Shown here piece after piece: positions 1 to 13,900 of a stretch of 64,000 nt of DNA. Position 1 is the first letter of the stretch; every line of letters begins with the position of its first letter. A model generated the notes under the pieces. That model was given only the letters and a program-made list of their open reading frames with translations. It was not told the DNA's origin and did no database searches. This DNA comes from Plasmopara viticola (taxonomy: Eukaryota; Oomycota; Peronosporomycetes; Peronosporales; Peronosporaceae), in NCBI GenBank assembly GCA_001695595.3, contig MBPM02000022.1:806001-870000 (forward strand). The letters run 5' to 3'. A program made the position numbers and the translations under genes.

Positions 1-3000
1 TGCACAGATGATGTGGGACGACCGATACGTCCTTTCTATCTCTTAAGACAAGTACAGATGCATTAGAGACACACCAAAGTGTATACTTACCCTCTTCAAG
101 TGCTGAGACGATGTACGACCATAGCTACGTTCTTTCGATCTATCTAGACTTTCACAGACGCAATAGGGTCACAAGAAAGCGCATATTCAATTCATTTAAG
201 CGTTAAGACGCTGTACGTCACCAGATACGTCCTTTCACTCCAATTAGACGTGCACGTACGCAATGGGGCCACAACTCAGCATCAAGTCACTTTTCTAAAG
301 TGCACAGATGATGTGGGACGACCGATACGTCCTTTCTATCTCTTAAGACAAGTACAGATGCATTAGAGACACACCAAAGTGTATACTTACCCTCTTCAAG
401 TGCTGAGACGATGTACGACCATAGCTACGTTCTTTCGATCTATCTAGACTTTCACAGACGCAATAGGGTCACAAGAAAGCGCATATTCAATTCATTTAAG
501 CGTTAAGACGCTGTACGTAAGCAGATACGTCCTTTTTATCCTCTTGACGTGCAAAGACGCAATAGGGCCACAACTCAGCATCAAACCACTTTTCTAAAGT
601 GCCAGATGATGTGGACAACCGATACGTCCTTTCTATCTCTTAAGACATGTACAGATGCATTAAAGACACACCAAAGAGTATACTCACCTTCTTTAAGCGC
701 TGAGACGCTGTACGACCATAGCTACGTTCTTTCGATCTATCTAGACTTTCACAGACGCAATAGGGTCACAAGAAAGCGCATATTCAATTCATTTAAGCGT
801 TAAGACGCTGTACGTCAGCAGATACGTCCTTTCTATTCTTAGACGTGCACAGACGCAATAGGGCCACAACTAAGCATCAAACCACTTTTCTAAAGTGCAC
901 AGATGATGTGGGACGACCGATACGTCCTTTCTATCTCTTAAGACAAGTACAGATACATTAGAGACACACCAAAGTGTATACTTACCCTCTTCATGTGCTG
1001 AGACGATGTACGACCATAGCTACGTTCTTTCGATCTATCTAGACTTTCACAGACGCAATAGGGTCACAAGAAAGCGCATATTCAATTCATTTAAGCGCTA
1101 AGACGCTGTACGTCAGCATATACGTCATTTCTATCCTCTTAGACGTGCAAAGACCGAATAGGGCCACAACTCAGCATCAAACACTTTTCTAAAGTGCTCA
1201 GATGATGTGGGACGACAAATACGTCCTTTCTATCTCTTAAGACATGTACAGATGCATTAGAGACACAACAAAGAGTATATTCACCTTCTTTAAGCGCTGA
1301 GACGCTGTACGACCATAGCTACGTTCTTTCGATCTATCTAGACTTTCACACGCAATAGGTCAAAAAAGCGCAATTTAATTCATTTAAGCGCTAAGACGCT
1401 GTACGTCAGCAGATACGTCCTTTCTATTCTGGACGTGCAAGACGCAATAGGGCCACAACTCAGCATCAAACCACTTTTCTAAAGTGCTCAGATGATGTGG
1501 ACAACCGATACGTCCTTTCTATCTCTTAAGACATGTACAGATGCATTAGAGACACACCAAAGTGTATATTACCCTCTTCAAGTGCTGAGACGATGTACGA
1601 CCATAGCTACGTCTTTCGATCTATCTAGACTTTCACAAACGCAATAGGGTCACAAGAAAGCGCATATTCAATTCATTTAAGCGCTAAGACGCTGTACGTC
1701 AGCAGATACGTCCTTGTATCCTCTAAGACGTGCAAAGACGCAATAGGGCCACAACTCAGCATCAAACCACTTTTCTAAAGTGCTCAGATGATGTTGGACA
1801 ACCGATACGTCCTTCTATCTCTTAAGACATGTACAGATGCATTAGAGACACACCAAAGAGTATACTCACCTTCTTTAAGCGCTGAGACGCTGTACGACCA
1901 TAGCTACGTTCTTTCGATCTATCTAGACTTTCACAGACGCAATAGGGTCACAAGAAAGCGCATATTCCATTCATTCAAGCGCTAAGACGCTGTACGTCAG
2001 CAGAAACGTCCTTTCTCTTTCTTAGACGTGCACAGACGCAATAGGGCCACAACTCAGCATCAAACCACTTTTCTAAAGTGCTCAGATGATGTGGGACGAC
2101 AAATACGTCCTTCCTATCTCTTAAGACGAGTACAGATGCATTAGAGACACACAAAGAGTATATTCACCTTCTTTGAGTGCTGAGACGCTGTACGACCATA
2201 GCTACGTTCTTTTGATCTATCTAGACGTTCACACGCAATAGGTCAAAAAAGCGCATATTCAATTCATTTAAGCGCTAAGACGCTGTACGTCAGCAGATAC
2301 GTCCTTTCTATCCTCTTAGACGTGCACAGACGCAATAGGGCCACAACAGCATCAAACACTTTTCTAAAGTGCTCAGATGATGTGGGACGACGATACGTCC
2401 TTTCTATCTCTTAAGACATGCACAGATGCATTAGAGACACACCAAAGTGTATACTTACCCTCTTTAAGTGCTGAGACGATGTACGACCATAGCTACGTTC
2501 TTTCGATCTATCTAGACGTTCACAGACGCAATAGGTCACAAGAAAGCGCATATTCAATTCATTTAAGCGTTAAGACGCTGTACGTCAGCAGATACGTCCT
2601 TTTATCCTCTTAGACGTGCAAAGACGCAATAGGGCCACAACTCAGCATCAAACCACTTTTTAAAAGTGCTTGGATGATGTTGGACAACCGATACGTCCTT
2701 TCTATCTCTTAAGACATGTACAGATGCATGAGAGACACACCAAAGAGTATACTCACCTTCTTTAAGCGCTGAGACGCTGTACGACCATAGCTACGTTCTT
2801 TCGATCTACCTCGACTTTCACAGACACAATAGGGTCACAAGAAAGCGCATATTCAATTCATTTAAGCGTTAAGACGCTGTACGTCAGCAGATACGTCCTT
2901 TCTATCCTCTTGGACGTGCACAGACGCAATAGGGCCACAACTCAGCATCAAACCACTTTTCTAAAGTGCTCAGATGATGTGGACGACCGATACGTCCTTT

Positions 3001-3770
3001 CTATCTCTTAAGACATGTACAGATGCATTAGAGACACACCAAAGTGTATACTTACCCTCTTCAAGTGCTGAGACGATGTACGACCATAGCTACGTTTTTC
3101 GATCTATCTAGACTTTCACAGACGCAATAGGTCACAAGAAAGCGCATATTCAATTCATTTAAGCGTTAAGACGCTGTACGTCAGCAGATACGTCCTTTTA
3201 TCCTCTTGGACGTGCAAAGACGCAATAGGGCCACAACTCAGCATCAAACCACTTTTCTAAAGTGCTTGATGATGTGGACAACCGATACGTCCTTTCTATC
3301 TCTTAAGACATGTACAGATGCATTAGAGACACACCAAAGAGTATACTCACCTTCTTTAAGCGCTGAGACGCTGTACGACCATAGCTACGTTCTTTCGATC
3401 TACTCGACTTTCACAGACACAATAGGGTCACAAGAAAGCGCATATTCAATTCATTTAAGCGCTAAGACGCTGTACGTCAGCAGATACGTCCTTTCTATCC
3501 TCTTAGACGTGCACAGACGCAATAGGGCCACAACTAAGCATCAAGCCACTTTTCTAAAGTGCTCAGATGATGTGGGACGACCGATACGTCCTTTCTATCT
3601 CTTAAGACATGTACAGATGCATTAGAGACACACCAAAGTGTATACTTACCCTCTTCAAGTGCTGAGACGATGTACGACCATAGCTACGTTCTTTCGATCT
3701 ATCTAGACTTTCACAGACGCAATAGGGTCACAAGAAAGCGCATATTCAATTCATTTAAGCGTTAAGACGC
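1..3770. repeat. Twelve-trimer collinear duplication, copy 1 (deletion-rich)
   Basis: A-subunit starts lie at 14, 314, 612, 909, 1208, 1498, 1794, 2092, 2383, 2680, 2980, 3275 and 3573. The variant type of every A matches, in order, those from 7120 to 10718. Shared rare markers include CAGATACATTAG, TTCATGTGCTG, GACCGAATAGGG and GCATGAGAGAC. Twelve trimers span 3,559 bp here against 3,598 bp in the other copy. The difference is spread over many one- to few-base losses, often in runs such as GGG or CC. Confidence 0.85.
3573..3672 (+). repeat. Reference subunit A (100 bp)
   Basis: A clean example of subunit A. It carries GATACGTCCTTTCTATC from position 11, then TTAAGACATGTACAG, the palindrome GTATAC near position 68, and ends GAGACGATG. 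A is the most variable subunit. In other domains its middle reads TTTAGACGTGCACAG, which is C-like, or its end reads TTTAAGCGCTGAGACGCTG, which is B-like. It matches B at 66 and C at 67 of 100 ungapped positions (hand count against consensus). Confidence 0.95.
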
Positions 3771-3772
3771 TG
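3673..3772 (+). repeat. Reference subunit B (100 bp)
   Basis: A clean example of subunit B. It starts TACGACCATAGCTACG, contains TTTCGATCTATCTAGAC (with an internal XbaI-type TCTAGA), then ACAGACGCAATAGGGTCAC, and ends TTTAAGCGTTAAGACGCTG. It has seven CpGs, the most of the three subunits. A second form with CACACGCAATAGCGTCAAAA in the middle dominates in D3 and much of D6; a third with AGAATCAATAGGG is frequent in D5. Confidence 0.95.
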
Positions 3773-3870
3773 TACGTCAGCAGATACGTCCTTTCTATTC
3801 TTGGACGTGCACAGACGCAATAGGGCCACAACTCAGCATCAAACCACTTTTCTAAAGTGCTCAGATGATG

Positions 3871-5627
3871 TGGACAACCGATACGTCCTTTCTATCTCTT
3901 AAGACAAGTACAGATGCATTAGAGACACACCAAAGTGTATACTTACCCTCTTCAAGTGCTGAGACGATGTACGACCATAGCTACGTTCTTTCGATCTATC
4001 TAGACTTTCACAGACGCAATAGGGTCACAAGAAAGCGCATATTCAATTCATTTAAGCGTTAAGACGCTGTACGTCAGCAGATACGTCCTTTCTACTTCTT
4101 AGACGTGCACGACGCAATAGGGCCACAACTCAGCATCAAACCACTTTTCTAAAGTGCTCAGATGATGTGGGACGTCGACATATGCATTAGAGACACACCA
4201 AAGTGTATACTTACCCTCTTCAAGTGCTGAGACGATGTACGACCATAGCTACGTTCTTTCGATCTATCTAGACTTTCACAGACGCAATAGGGTCACAAGA
4301 AAGCGCATATTCAATTCATTTAAGCGCTAAGACGCTGTACGTCAGCAGATACGTCCTTTCTCTCGTGGACGTGCACAGACGCAATAGGGCCACAACTAAG
4401 CATCAAACCACTTTTCTAAAGTACTCAGATGATGTTGGACAACCGATACGTCCTTTCTATCTCTTAAGACATGTACAGATGCATTAAAGACACACCAAAG
4501 AGTATACTCACCTTCTTTAAGCGCTGAGACGCTGTACGACCATAGCTACGTTCTTTCGATCTATCTAGACTTTCACAGACGCAATAGGGTCACAAGAAAG
4601 CGCATATTCAATTCATTTAAGCGCTAAGACGCTGTACGTCAGCAGATACGTCCTTTCTTTTCTCGTGGACGTGCACAGACGCAATAGGGCCACAACTAAG
4701 CATCAAACCACTTTTCTAAAGTGCTCAGATGATGTTGGACAACCGATACGTCCTTTCTATCTCTTAAGACATGTACAGATGCATTAGAGACACACCAAAG
4801 TGTATACTTACCCTCTTCAAGTGCTGAGACGATGTACGACCATAGCTACGTTCTTTCGATCTATCTAGACTTTCACAGAAGAAATTGGGTCACAAGAAAG
4901 CGCATATTTAATTCATTTAAGCGTTAAAACGCTGTACGTCAGCAGATACGTCCTTTTATCCTCTTAGACGTGCAAGACGCAATAGGGCCACAACTCAGCA
5001 TCAAACCACTTTTCTAAAGTGCTCAGATGATGTGGACAACCGATACGTCCTTTCTATCTCTTAAGACAAGTACAGATGCATTAGAGACACACCAAAGTGT
5101 ATACTTACCCTCTTCAAGTGCTGATACGATGTACGACCATAGCTACGTTCTTTCGATCTATCTAGACTTTCACAGACGCAATAGGGTCACAAGAAAGCGC
5201 ATATTCAATTCATTTAAGCGTTAAGACGCTGTACGTCAGCAGATACGTCCTTTCATCCTTAGACGTGCACGACGCAATGGGGCCACAACTCAGCATCAAG
5301 TCACTTTTCTAAAGTGCACAGATGATGTGGGACGACCGATACGTCCTTTCTATCTCTTAAGACAAGTACAGATGCATTAGAGACACACCAAAGTGTATAC
5401 TTACCCTCTTCAAGTGCTGAGACGATGTACGACCATAGCTACGTTCTTTCGATCTATCTAGACTTTCACAGACGCAATAGGGTCACAAGAAAGCGCATAT
5501 TCAATTCATTTAAGCGTTAAGACGCTGTACGTCAGCAGATACGTCCTTTCTATTCTCGTGGACGTGCACAGTCGCAATAGGGCCACAACTCAGCATCAAA
5601 CCACTTTTCTAAAGTGCTCAGATGATG
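3871..5627. repeat. Six-trimer higher-order repeat, copy 1 (1,757 bp)
   Basis: Six successive trimers show the same order of variants as 5628-7419. Rare markers are shared: AGTACTCAG before the third trimer, CAGAAGAAAT in B of the fourth, GCTGATACGATG in A of the fifth, and GCAATGGGGCC with AAGTCAC in C before the sixth. This copy is about 35 bp shorter, mostly because of a 30-bp deletion in one A subunit. Confidence 0.85.
4168..4237 (+). repeat. Truncated A subunit (70 bp)
   Basis: After TGGGACG the sequence jumps through TCGACATATGC into the middle of A, losing about 30 bp that include the conserved GATACGTCC block. The neighbouring subunits are normal. Confidence 0.85.
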
Positions 5628-7419
5628 TGGACAACCGATACGTCCTTTCTATCTCTTAAGACAAGTACAGATGCATTAGAGACACACCAAAGTGTATACT
5701 TACCCTCTTCAAGTGCTGAGACGATGTACGACCATAGCTACGTTCTTTCGATCTATCTAGACTTTCACAGACGCAATAGGGTCACAAGAAAGCGCATATT
5801 CAATTCATTTAAGCGTTAAGACGCTGTACGTCACCAGATACGTCCTTTCACTTCTTAGACGTGCACGACGCAATAGGGCCACAACTCAGCATCAAACACT
5901 TTTCTAAAGTGCACAGATGATGTGGGACGACCGATACGTCCTTTCTATCTCTTAAGACAAGTACAGATGCATTAGAGACACACCAAAGTGTATACTTACC
6001 CTCTTCAAGTGCTGAGACGATGTACGACCATAGCTACGTTCTTTCGATCTATCTAGACTTTCACAGACGCAATAGGGTCACAAGAAAGCGCATATTCAAT
6101 TCATTTAAGCGCTAAGACGCTGTACGTCAGCAGATACGTCCTTTCTTTTCTCGTGGACGTGCACAGACGCAATAGGGCCACAACTAAGCATCAAACCACT
6201 TTTCTAAAGTACTCAGATGATGTTGGACAACCGATACGTCCTTTCTATCTCTTAAGACATGTACAGATGCATTAAAGACACACCAAAGAGTACTCACCTT
6301 CTTTAAGCGCTGAGACGCTGTACGACCATAGCTACGTTCTTTCGATCTATCTAGACTTTCACAGACGCAATAGGGTCACAAGAAAGCGCATATTCAATTC
6401 ATTTAAGCGCTAAGACGCTGTACGTCAGCAGATACGTCCTTTCTTTTCTCGTGGACGTGCACAGACGCAATAGGGCTACAACTAAGCATCAAACCACTTT
6501 TCTAAAGTACTCAGATGATGTTGGACAACCGATACGTCCTTTCTATCTCTTAAGACATGTACAGATGCATTAGAGACACACCAAAGTGTATACTTACCCT
6601 CTTCAAGTGCTGAGACGATGTACGACCATAGCTACGTTCTTTCGATCTATCTAGACTTTCACAGAAGAAATGGGTCACAAGAAAGCGCATATTTAATTCA
6701 TTTAAGCGTTAAAACGCTGTACGTCAGCAGATACGTCCTTTTTATCCTCTCGGACGTGCAGAGACGCAATAGGGCCACAACTCAGCATCAAACCACTTTT
6801 CTAAAGTGCTCAGATGATGTTGGACAACCGATACGTCCTTTCTATCTCTTACGACAAGTACAGATGCATTAGAGACACACCAAAGTGTATACTTACCCTC
6901 TTCAAGTGCTGATACGATGTACGACCATAGCTACGTTCTTTCGATCTATCTAGACTTTCACAGACGCAATAGGGTCACAAGAAAGCGCATATTCAATTCA
7001 TTTAAGCGTTAAGACGCTGTACGTCACCAGATACGTCCTTTCACTCCAATTAGACGTGCACGTACGCAATGGGGCCACAACTCAGCATCAAGTCACTTTT
7101 CTAAAGTGCACAGATGATGTGGGACGACCGATACGTCCTTTCTATCTCTTAAGACAAGTACAGATGCATTAGAGACACACCAAAGTGTATACTTACCCTC
7201 TTCAAGTGCTGAGACGATGTACGACCATAGCTACGTTCTTTCGATCTATCTAGACTTTCACAGACGCAATAGGGTCACAAGAAAGCGCATATTCAATTCA
7301 TTCAAGCGTTAAGACGCTGTACGTCACCAGATACGTCCTTTCACTCCAATTAGACGTGCACGTACGCAATGGGGCCACAACTCAGCATCAAGTCACTTTT
7401 CTAAAGTGCACAGATGATG
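5628..7419. repeat. Six-trimer higher-order repeat, copy 2 (1,792 bp)
   Basis: Directly abuts copy 1 and repeats its variant order trimer by trimer, including AGTACTCAG near 6210, CAGAAGAAAT near 6663, GCTGATACGATG near 6908 and AAGTCAC near 7091. The length is 8 bp short of six exact trimers. Confidence 0.85.
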
Positions 7420-10400
7420 TGGGACGACCGATACGTCCTTTCTATCTCTTAAGACAAGTACAGATGCATTAGAGACACACCAAAGTGTATACTTACCCTC
7501 TTCAAGTGCTGAGACGATGTACGACCATAGCTACGTTCTTTCGATCTATCTAGACTTTCACAGACGCAATAGGGTCACAAGAAAGCGCATATTCAATTCA
7601 TTTAAGCGTTAAGACGCTGTACGTAAGCAGATACGTCCTTTTTATCCTCTTGGACGTGCAAAGACGCAATAGGGCCACAACTCAGCATCAAACCACTTTT
7701 CTAAAGTGCCCAGATGATGTTGGACAACCGATACGTCCTTTCTATCTCTTAAGACATGTACAGATGCATTAAAGACACACCAAAGAGTATACTCACCTTC
7801 TTTAAGCGCTGAGACGCTGTACGACCATAGCTACGTTCTTTCGATCTACCTCGACTTTCACAGACGCAATAGGGTCACAAGAAAGCGCATATTCAATTCA
7901 TTTAAGCGTTAAGACGCTGTACGTCAGCAGATACGTCCTTTCTATTCTCGTGGACGTGCACAGACTCAATAGGGCCACAACTCAGCATCAAACCACTTTT
8001 CTAAAGTGCACAGATGATGTGGGACGACCGATACGTCCTTTCTATCTCTTAAGACAAGTACAGATACATTAGAGACACACCAAAGTGTATACTTACCCTC
8101 TTCATGTGCTGAGACGATGTACGACCATAGCTACGTTCTTTCGATCTATCTAGACTTTCACAGACGCAATAGGGTCACAAGAAAGCGCATATTCAATTCA
8201 TTTAAGCGCTAAGACGCTGTACGTCAGCATATACGTCATTTCTATCCCCTTAGACGTGCAAAGACCGAATAGGGCCACAACTCAGCATCAAACAACTTTT
8301 CTAAAGTGCTCAGATGATGTGGGACGACAAATACGTCCTTCCTAACTCTTAAGACAAGTAAAGATGCATTAGAGACACAACAAAGAGTATATTCACCTTC
8401 TTTAAGCGCGGAGACGCTGTACGACCATAGCTACGTTCTTTCGATCTATCTAGACGTTCATACACGCAAAAGCGTCAAAACTAAGCGCAAATTTTATTCA
8501 TTTAAGCGCTAAGACGCTGTACGTCAGCAGATACGTCCTTTCTATTCTCGTGGACGTGCAGAGACGCAATAGGGCCACAACTCAGCATCAAACCACTTTT
8601 CTAAAGTGCTAGGATGATGTTGGACAACCGATACGTCCTTTCTATCTCTTAAGACATGTACAGATGCATTAGAGACACACCAAAGTGTATATTTACCCTC
8701 TTCAAGTGCTGAGACGATGTACGACCATAGCTACGCTCTTTCGATCTATCTAGACTTTCACAGACGCAATAGGGTCACAAGAAAGCGCATATTCAATTCA
8801 TTTTAGCGTTAAGACGCTGTACGTCAGCATATACGTCCTTTTTATCCTCTTGGACGTGCAAAGACGCAATAGGGCCACAACTCAGCATCAAACCACTTTT
8901 CTAAAGTGCTCAGATGATGTTGGACAACCGATACGTCCTTCCTATCTCTTAAGACATGTACAGATGCATGAGAGACACACCAAAGAGTATACTCACCTTC
9001 TTTAAGCGCTGAGACGCTGTACGACCATAGCTACGTTCTTTCGATCTACCTCGACTTTCACAGACACAATAGGGTCACAAGAAAGCGCATATTCAATTCA
9101 TTTAAGCGCTAAGACGCTGTACGTCAGCGGATACGCCCTTTCTATCGTCTTAGACGTGCAAAGACCGAATAGGGCCACAACTCAGCATCAAACCACTTTT
9201 CTAAAGTGCTCAGATGATGTGGGACGACAAATACGTTCTTCCTAACTCTTAAGACAAGTAAAGATGCATTCGAGACAAAACAAAGAGTATATTCACCTTC
9301 TTTAAGCGCGGAGACGCTGTACGACCATAGCTACGTTCTTTCGATCTATCTAGACGTTCATACACGCAATAGCGTCAAAACTAAGCGCATATTCAATTCA
9401 CTTAAGAGCTAAGACGCTGTACGTCAGCAGATACGTCCTTTCTATCCTCTTAGACTTGCACAGATGCAATAGGGCCTCAACGAAGCATAAAACAGCTTTT
9501 CTTAAGTGCTCAGATGATGTGGGACGACAGATACGTCCTTTCTATCTCTTAAGACATGTACAGATGCATTAGAGACACACCAAAGTGTATACTTACCCTC
9601 TTCAAGTGCTGAGACGATGTACGACCATAGCTACGTTCTTTCGATCTATCTAGACTTTCACAGACGCAATAGTGTCACAAGAAAGCGCATATTCAATTCA
9701 TTTAAGCGTTAAGACGCTGTACGTCAGATGATACGTCCTTTTTATCCTCTTGGACGTGCAAAGACGCAATAGGGCCACAACTCAGCATCAAACCACTTTT
9801 TTAAAGTGCTTGGATGATGTTGGACAACCGATACGTCCTTTCTATCTCTTAAGACATGTACAGATGCATGAGAGACACACCAAAGAGTATACTCACCTTC
9901 TTTAAGCGCTGAGACGCTGTACGACCATAGCTACGTTCTTTCGATCTACCTCGACTTTCACAGACACAATAGGGTCACGAGAAAGCGCATATTCAATTCA
10001 TTTGAGCGCTAAGACGCTGTACGTCACCAGATACGTCCTTTCTATCCTCTTGGACGTGCAAAGACCGAATAAGGCCACAACTCAGCATCAAACCACTTTT
10101 CTAAAGTGCTCAGTTGATGTAGAACGACCGATGCGTCCTTTCAATCTCTTAATACATGTACAGATGCATTAGAGACACACCAAAGTGTATACTTACCCTC
10201 TTCAAGTGCTGAGACGATGTACGACCATAGCTACGTTTTTTCGATCTATCTAGACTTTCACAGACGCAATAGTGTCACAAGAAAGCGCATATTCAATTCA
10301 TTTAAGCGTTAAGACGCTGTACGTCAGCAGATACGTCCTTTTTATCCTCTTGGACGTGCAAAGACGCAATAGGGCCACAACTCAGCATCAAACCACTTTT

Positions 10401-10910
10401 CTAAAGTGCTTGGATGATGTTGGACAACCGATACGTCCTTTCTATCTCTTAAGACATGTACAGATGCATGAGAGACACACCAAAGAGTATACTCACCTTC
10501 TTTAAGCGCTGAGACGCTGTACGACCATAGCTACGTTCTTTCGATCTACCTCGACTTTCACAGACACAATAGGGTCACAAGAAAGCGCATATTCAATTCA
10601 TTTGAGCGCTAAGACGCTGTACGTCAGCAGATACGTCCTTTCTATCCTCTTGGACGTGCAAAGACGAATAAGGCCACACTCAGCATCAAACCACTTTTCT
10701 AAAGTGCTCAGTTGATGTAGAACGACCGATACGTCCTTTCAATCTCTTAATACAAGTACAGATGCATTAGAGACACACCAAAGTGTATATTCACCCTCTT
10801 CAAGTGCTGAGACGATGTACGACCATAGCTACGTTCTTTCGATCTATCTAGACTTTCACAGACGCAATAGGGTCACAAGAAGCGCATATTTAATTCATTT
10901 AAGCGTTAAG
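7107..10910. repeat. Twelve-trimer collinear duplication, copy 2 (length-stable)
   Basis: This is the counterpart of 1-3770. A subunits start at 7120 and every 300 bp to 10420, then at 10718, so eleven successive trimers have no net length change. Similarity to copy 1 breaks down in the C subunit that starts near 10917. Confidence 0.85.
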
Positions 10911-13900
10911 ACGCTGTACGTCAGCAGATACGTCCTTTTTATCCTCTTGGACGTGCAAAGACGCAATAGGGCCACAACTCAGCATCAAACCACTTTTCTA
11001 AAGTGCTCAGATGATGTTGGACAACCGATACGTCCTTTCTATCTCTTAAGACATGTACAGATGCATTAGAGACACACCAAAGAGTATACTCACCTTCTTT
11101 AAGCGCTGAGACGCTGTACGACCATAGCTACGTTCTTTCGATCTACCTCGACTTTCACAGACGCAATAGGGTCACAAGAAAGCGCATATTCAATTCATTT
11201 AAGCGTTAAGACGCTGTACGTCAGCAGAAACGTCCTTTCTATCCTCGAGGACGTGCACAGACTCAATAGGGCCACAACGAAGCATCAAACCACTTTTTTA
11301 AAGTGCACAGATGATGTGGGACAACCGATACGTCCTTCCTAACTCTTAAGACAAGTAAAGATGCATTAGAGACACAACAGAGAGTATATTCACCTTCTTC
11401 AAGCGCGGAGACGCTGTACGACCATAGCTACGTTCTTTCGATCTATCTAGACGTTCATACACGCAAAAGCGTCAAAACTAAGCGCATATTCAATTCATTT
11501 AAGAGCTAAGACGCTGTACGTCAGCAGAAACGTCCTTTCTATCCTCTTAGACGTGCACAGATGCAATAGGGCCTCAACGAAGCATGAAACAGCTTTTCTT
11601 ATGTGCTCAGATGATGTTGGACAACCGATACGTCCTTTCTATCTCTTAAGACATGTACAGGTGCATTAGAGACACACCAAAGAGTATACTCACCTTCTTT
11701 AAGCGCTGAGACGCTGTACGACCATAGCTAAATTCTTTCGATCTACCTCAACTTTCACAGACACAATAGGGTCACAAGAAAGCGCACATTCAATTCATTT
11801 AAGCGCTCAGACGCTGTACGTCAGCAGATACGCCCTTTCTATCGTCTTAGACGTGCAAAGACGCAATAGGACCACAACTCAGCATCGAACCACTTTTCTA
11901 GAGTGCTCAGATGATGTGGGACGACAAATACGTCCTTCCTAACTCTTAAGACAAGTAAAGATGCATTAGAGACACAATAGAGAGTATACTCACCTTCTTT
12001 AAGCGCTGAGACGCTGTACGACCATAGCTACGTTCTTTCGATCTACCTCGACTTTCACAGACGCAATAGGGTCACAAGAAAGCGCATATTCAATTCATTT
12101 AAGCGTTAAGACGCTGTACGTCAGCAGATATGTCCTTTCTATTCTCGTGGACGTGCACAGACGCAATAGGGCCACAACTCAGCATCAACCCACTTTTCTA
12201 AAGTGCTCAGATGATGTTGGACAACCGATACGTCCTTTCTATTTCTTAAGACATGTACAGATGCATGAGAGACACACCAAAGAGTATACTCACCTTCTTT
12301 TAGCGCTGAGACGCTGTACGACCATAGCTACGTTCTTTCGATCTATCTAGACTTTCACAGAAACAATAGGGTCACAAGAAAGCGCAAATTCAATTCCCTT
12401 AAGCGTTGATACGCTGTACGTCAGCAGATACGTCCTTTCTATCCTCTTAGACGTGCAAAGACGCAATAGGGCCACAACTCAGCATCGAACCACTTTTCTA
12501 AAGTGCTAGGATGATGTTGGACAACCGATAAGTCCTTTCTATCTCTTAAGACATGTACAGATGCATGAGAGACACACCAAAGAGTATACTCACCTTCTTT
12601 AAGCGCTGAGACGCTGTACGACCATAGCTACGTTCTTTCGATCTACCTCGACTTTCACAGACGCAATAGGGTCACAAGAAAGCGCATATTCAATTCATTT
12701 AAGCGTTAAGACGCTGTACGTCAGCAGAAACGTCCTTTCTATCCTCGAGGACGTGCACAGACTCAATAGGGCCACAACGAAGCATCAAACCACTTTTTTA
12801 AAGTGCACAGATGATGTGGGACAACCGATACGTCCTTTCTATCTCTTAAAACATGTACAGATGCATTAGAGACACACCAAGGAGTATACTCACCTTCTTT
12901 AAGCGCTGAGACGCTGTACGACCATAGCTACGTTTATTTGATCTATCTAGACGTTCACACACGCAATAGCGTCAAAACTAAGCGCAAATTTAATTCATTT
13001 AAGCGCTAAGACGCTGTACGTCAGCAGATACGTCCTTTCTATTCTCGTGGACGTGCACAGACGCAATAGGGCCACAACTCAGCATCAAACCACTTTTCTA
13101 AAGTGCTAGGATGATGTTGGACTACCGATACGTCCTTTCTATCTCTTAAGACATGTACAGATGCATGAGAGACACACCAAAGAGTATACTCACCTTCTTT
13201 AAGCGCTGAGACGCTGTACGACCATAGCTACGTTCTTTCGATCTACCTCGACTTTCACAGACGCAATAGGGTCACAAGAAAGCGCATATTCAATTCATTT
13301 AAGCGTTAAGACGCTGTACGTCAGCAGAAACGTCCTTTCTATCCTCGAGGACGTGCACAGACTCAAAAGGGCCACAACGAAGCATCAAACCACTTTTTTA
13401 AAGTGCACAGATGATGTGGGACAACCGATACGTCCTTTCTATCTCTTAAAACATGTACAGATGCATTAGAGACACAACAAAGAATATATTCACCTTCTTT
13501 AAGCGCTGAGACGCTGTACGACCATAGCTACGTTTATTTGATCTATCTAGACGTTCACACACGCAATAGCGTCAAAACTAAGCGCAAATTTAATTCATTT
13601 AAGCGCTAAGACGCTGTACGTCAGCAGATACGTCCTTTCTATTCTCGTGGACGTGCACAGACGCAATAGGGCCACAACTCAGCATCAAACCACTTTTCTA
13701 AAGTGCTAGGATGATGTTGGACAACCGATACGTCCTTTCTATCTCTTAAGACATGTACAGATGCATGAGAGACACACCAAAGAGTATACTAACCTTCTTT
13801 AAGCGCTGAGACGCTGTACGACCATAGCTACGTTCTTTCGATCTACCTCGACTTTCACAGACGCAATAGGGTCCCAAGAAAGCGCATATTTAATTCATTT

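Larger units (their letters stand above)
1..10717. repeat. Array domain D1
   Basis: The main C form is CTCAGCATCAAACCAC. Two A forms often alternate: one with GTGTATACTTACCC and an end in GACGATG, the other with TTGGACAACC, GAGTATACTCACC and an end in GACGCTG. From 7120 to 10420 subunit A recurs exactly every 300 bp. From about 540 to 6800 the spacing drifts through many small deletions. No gene or unique sequence was seen. The right edge is a gradual change of variants, so its position is approximate. Confidence 0.8.

Noticed and set aside
3573..3672. TATA-like or promoter element around GTGTATAC in subunit A
   Set aside because: The element varies freely between trimers (GTATACTT, GTATACTC, GTATATTC, GTAAACTC) and has no associated transcript or gene.
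3673..3772. CENP-B box in subunit B (TTTCGATCTATCTAGAC)
   Set aside because: It matches TTCG and the following A of the known core, but the required CGGG is absent.
3673..3772. Pol III internal promoter or tRNA-derived SINE
   Set aside because: TTCGA in B resembles part of a B box, but the flanking GG and CC are missing and no A box lies at suitable spacing. There is no tail or target-site duplication.
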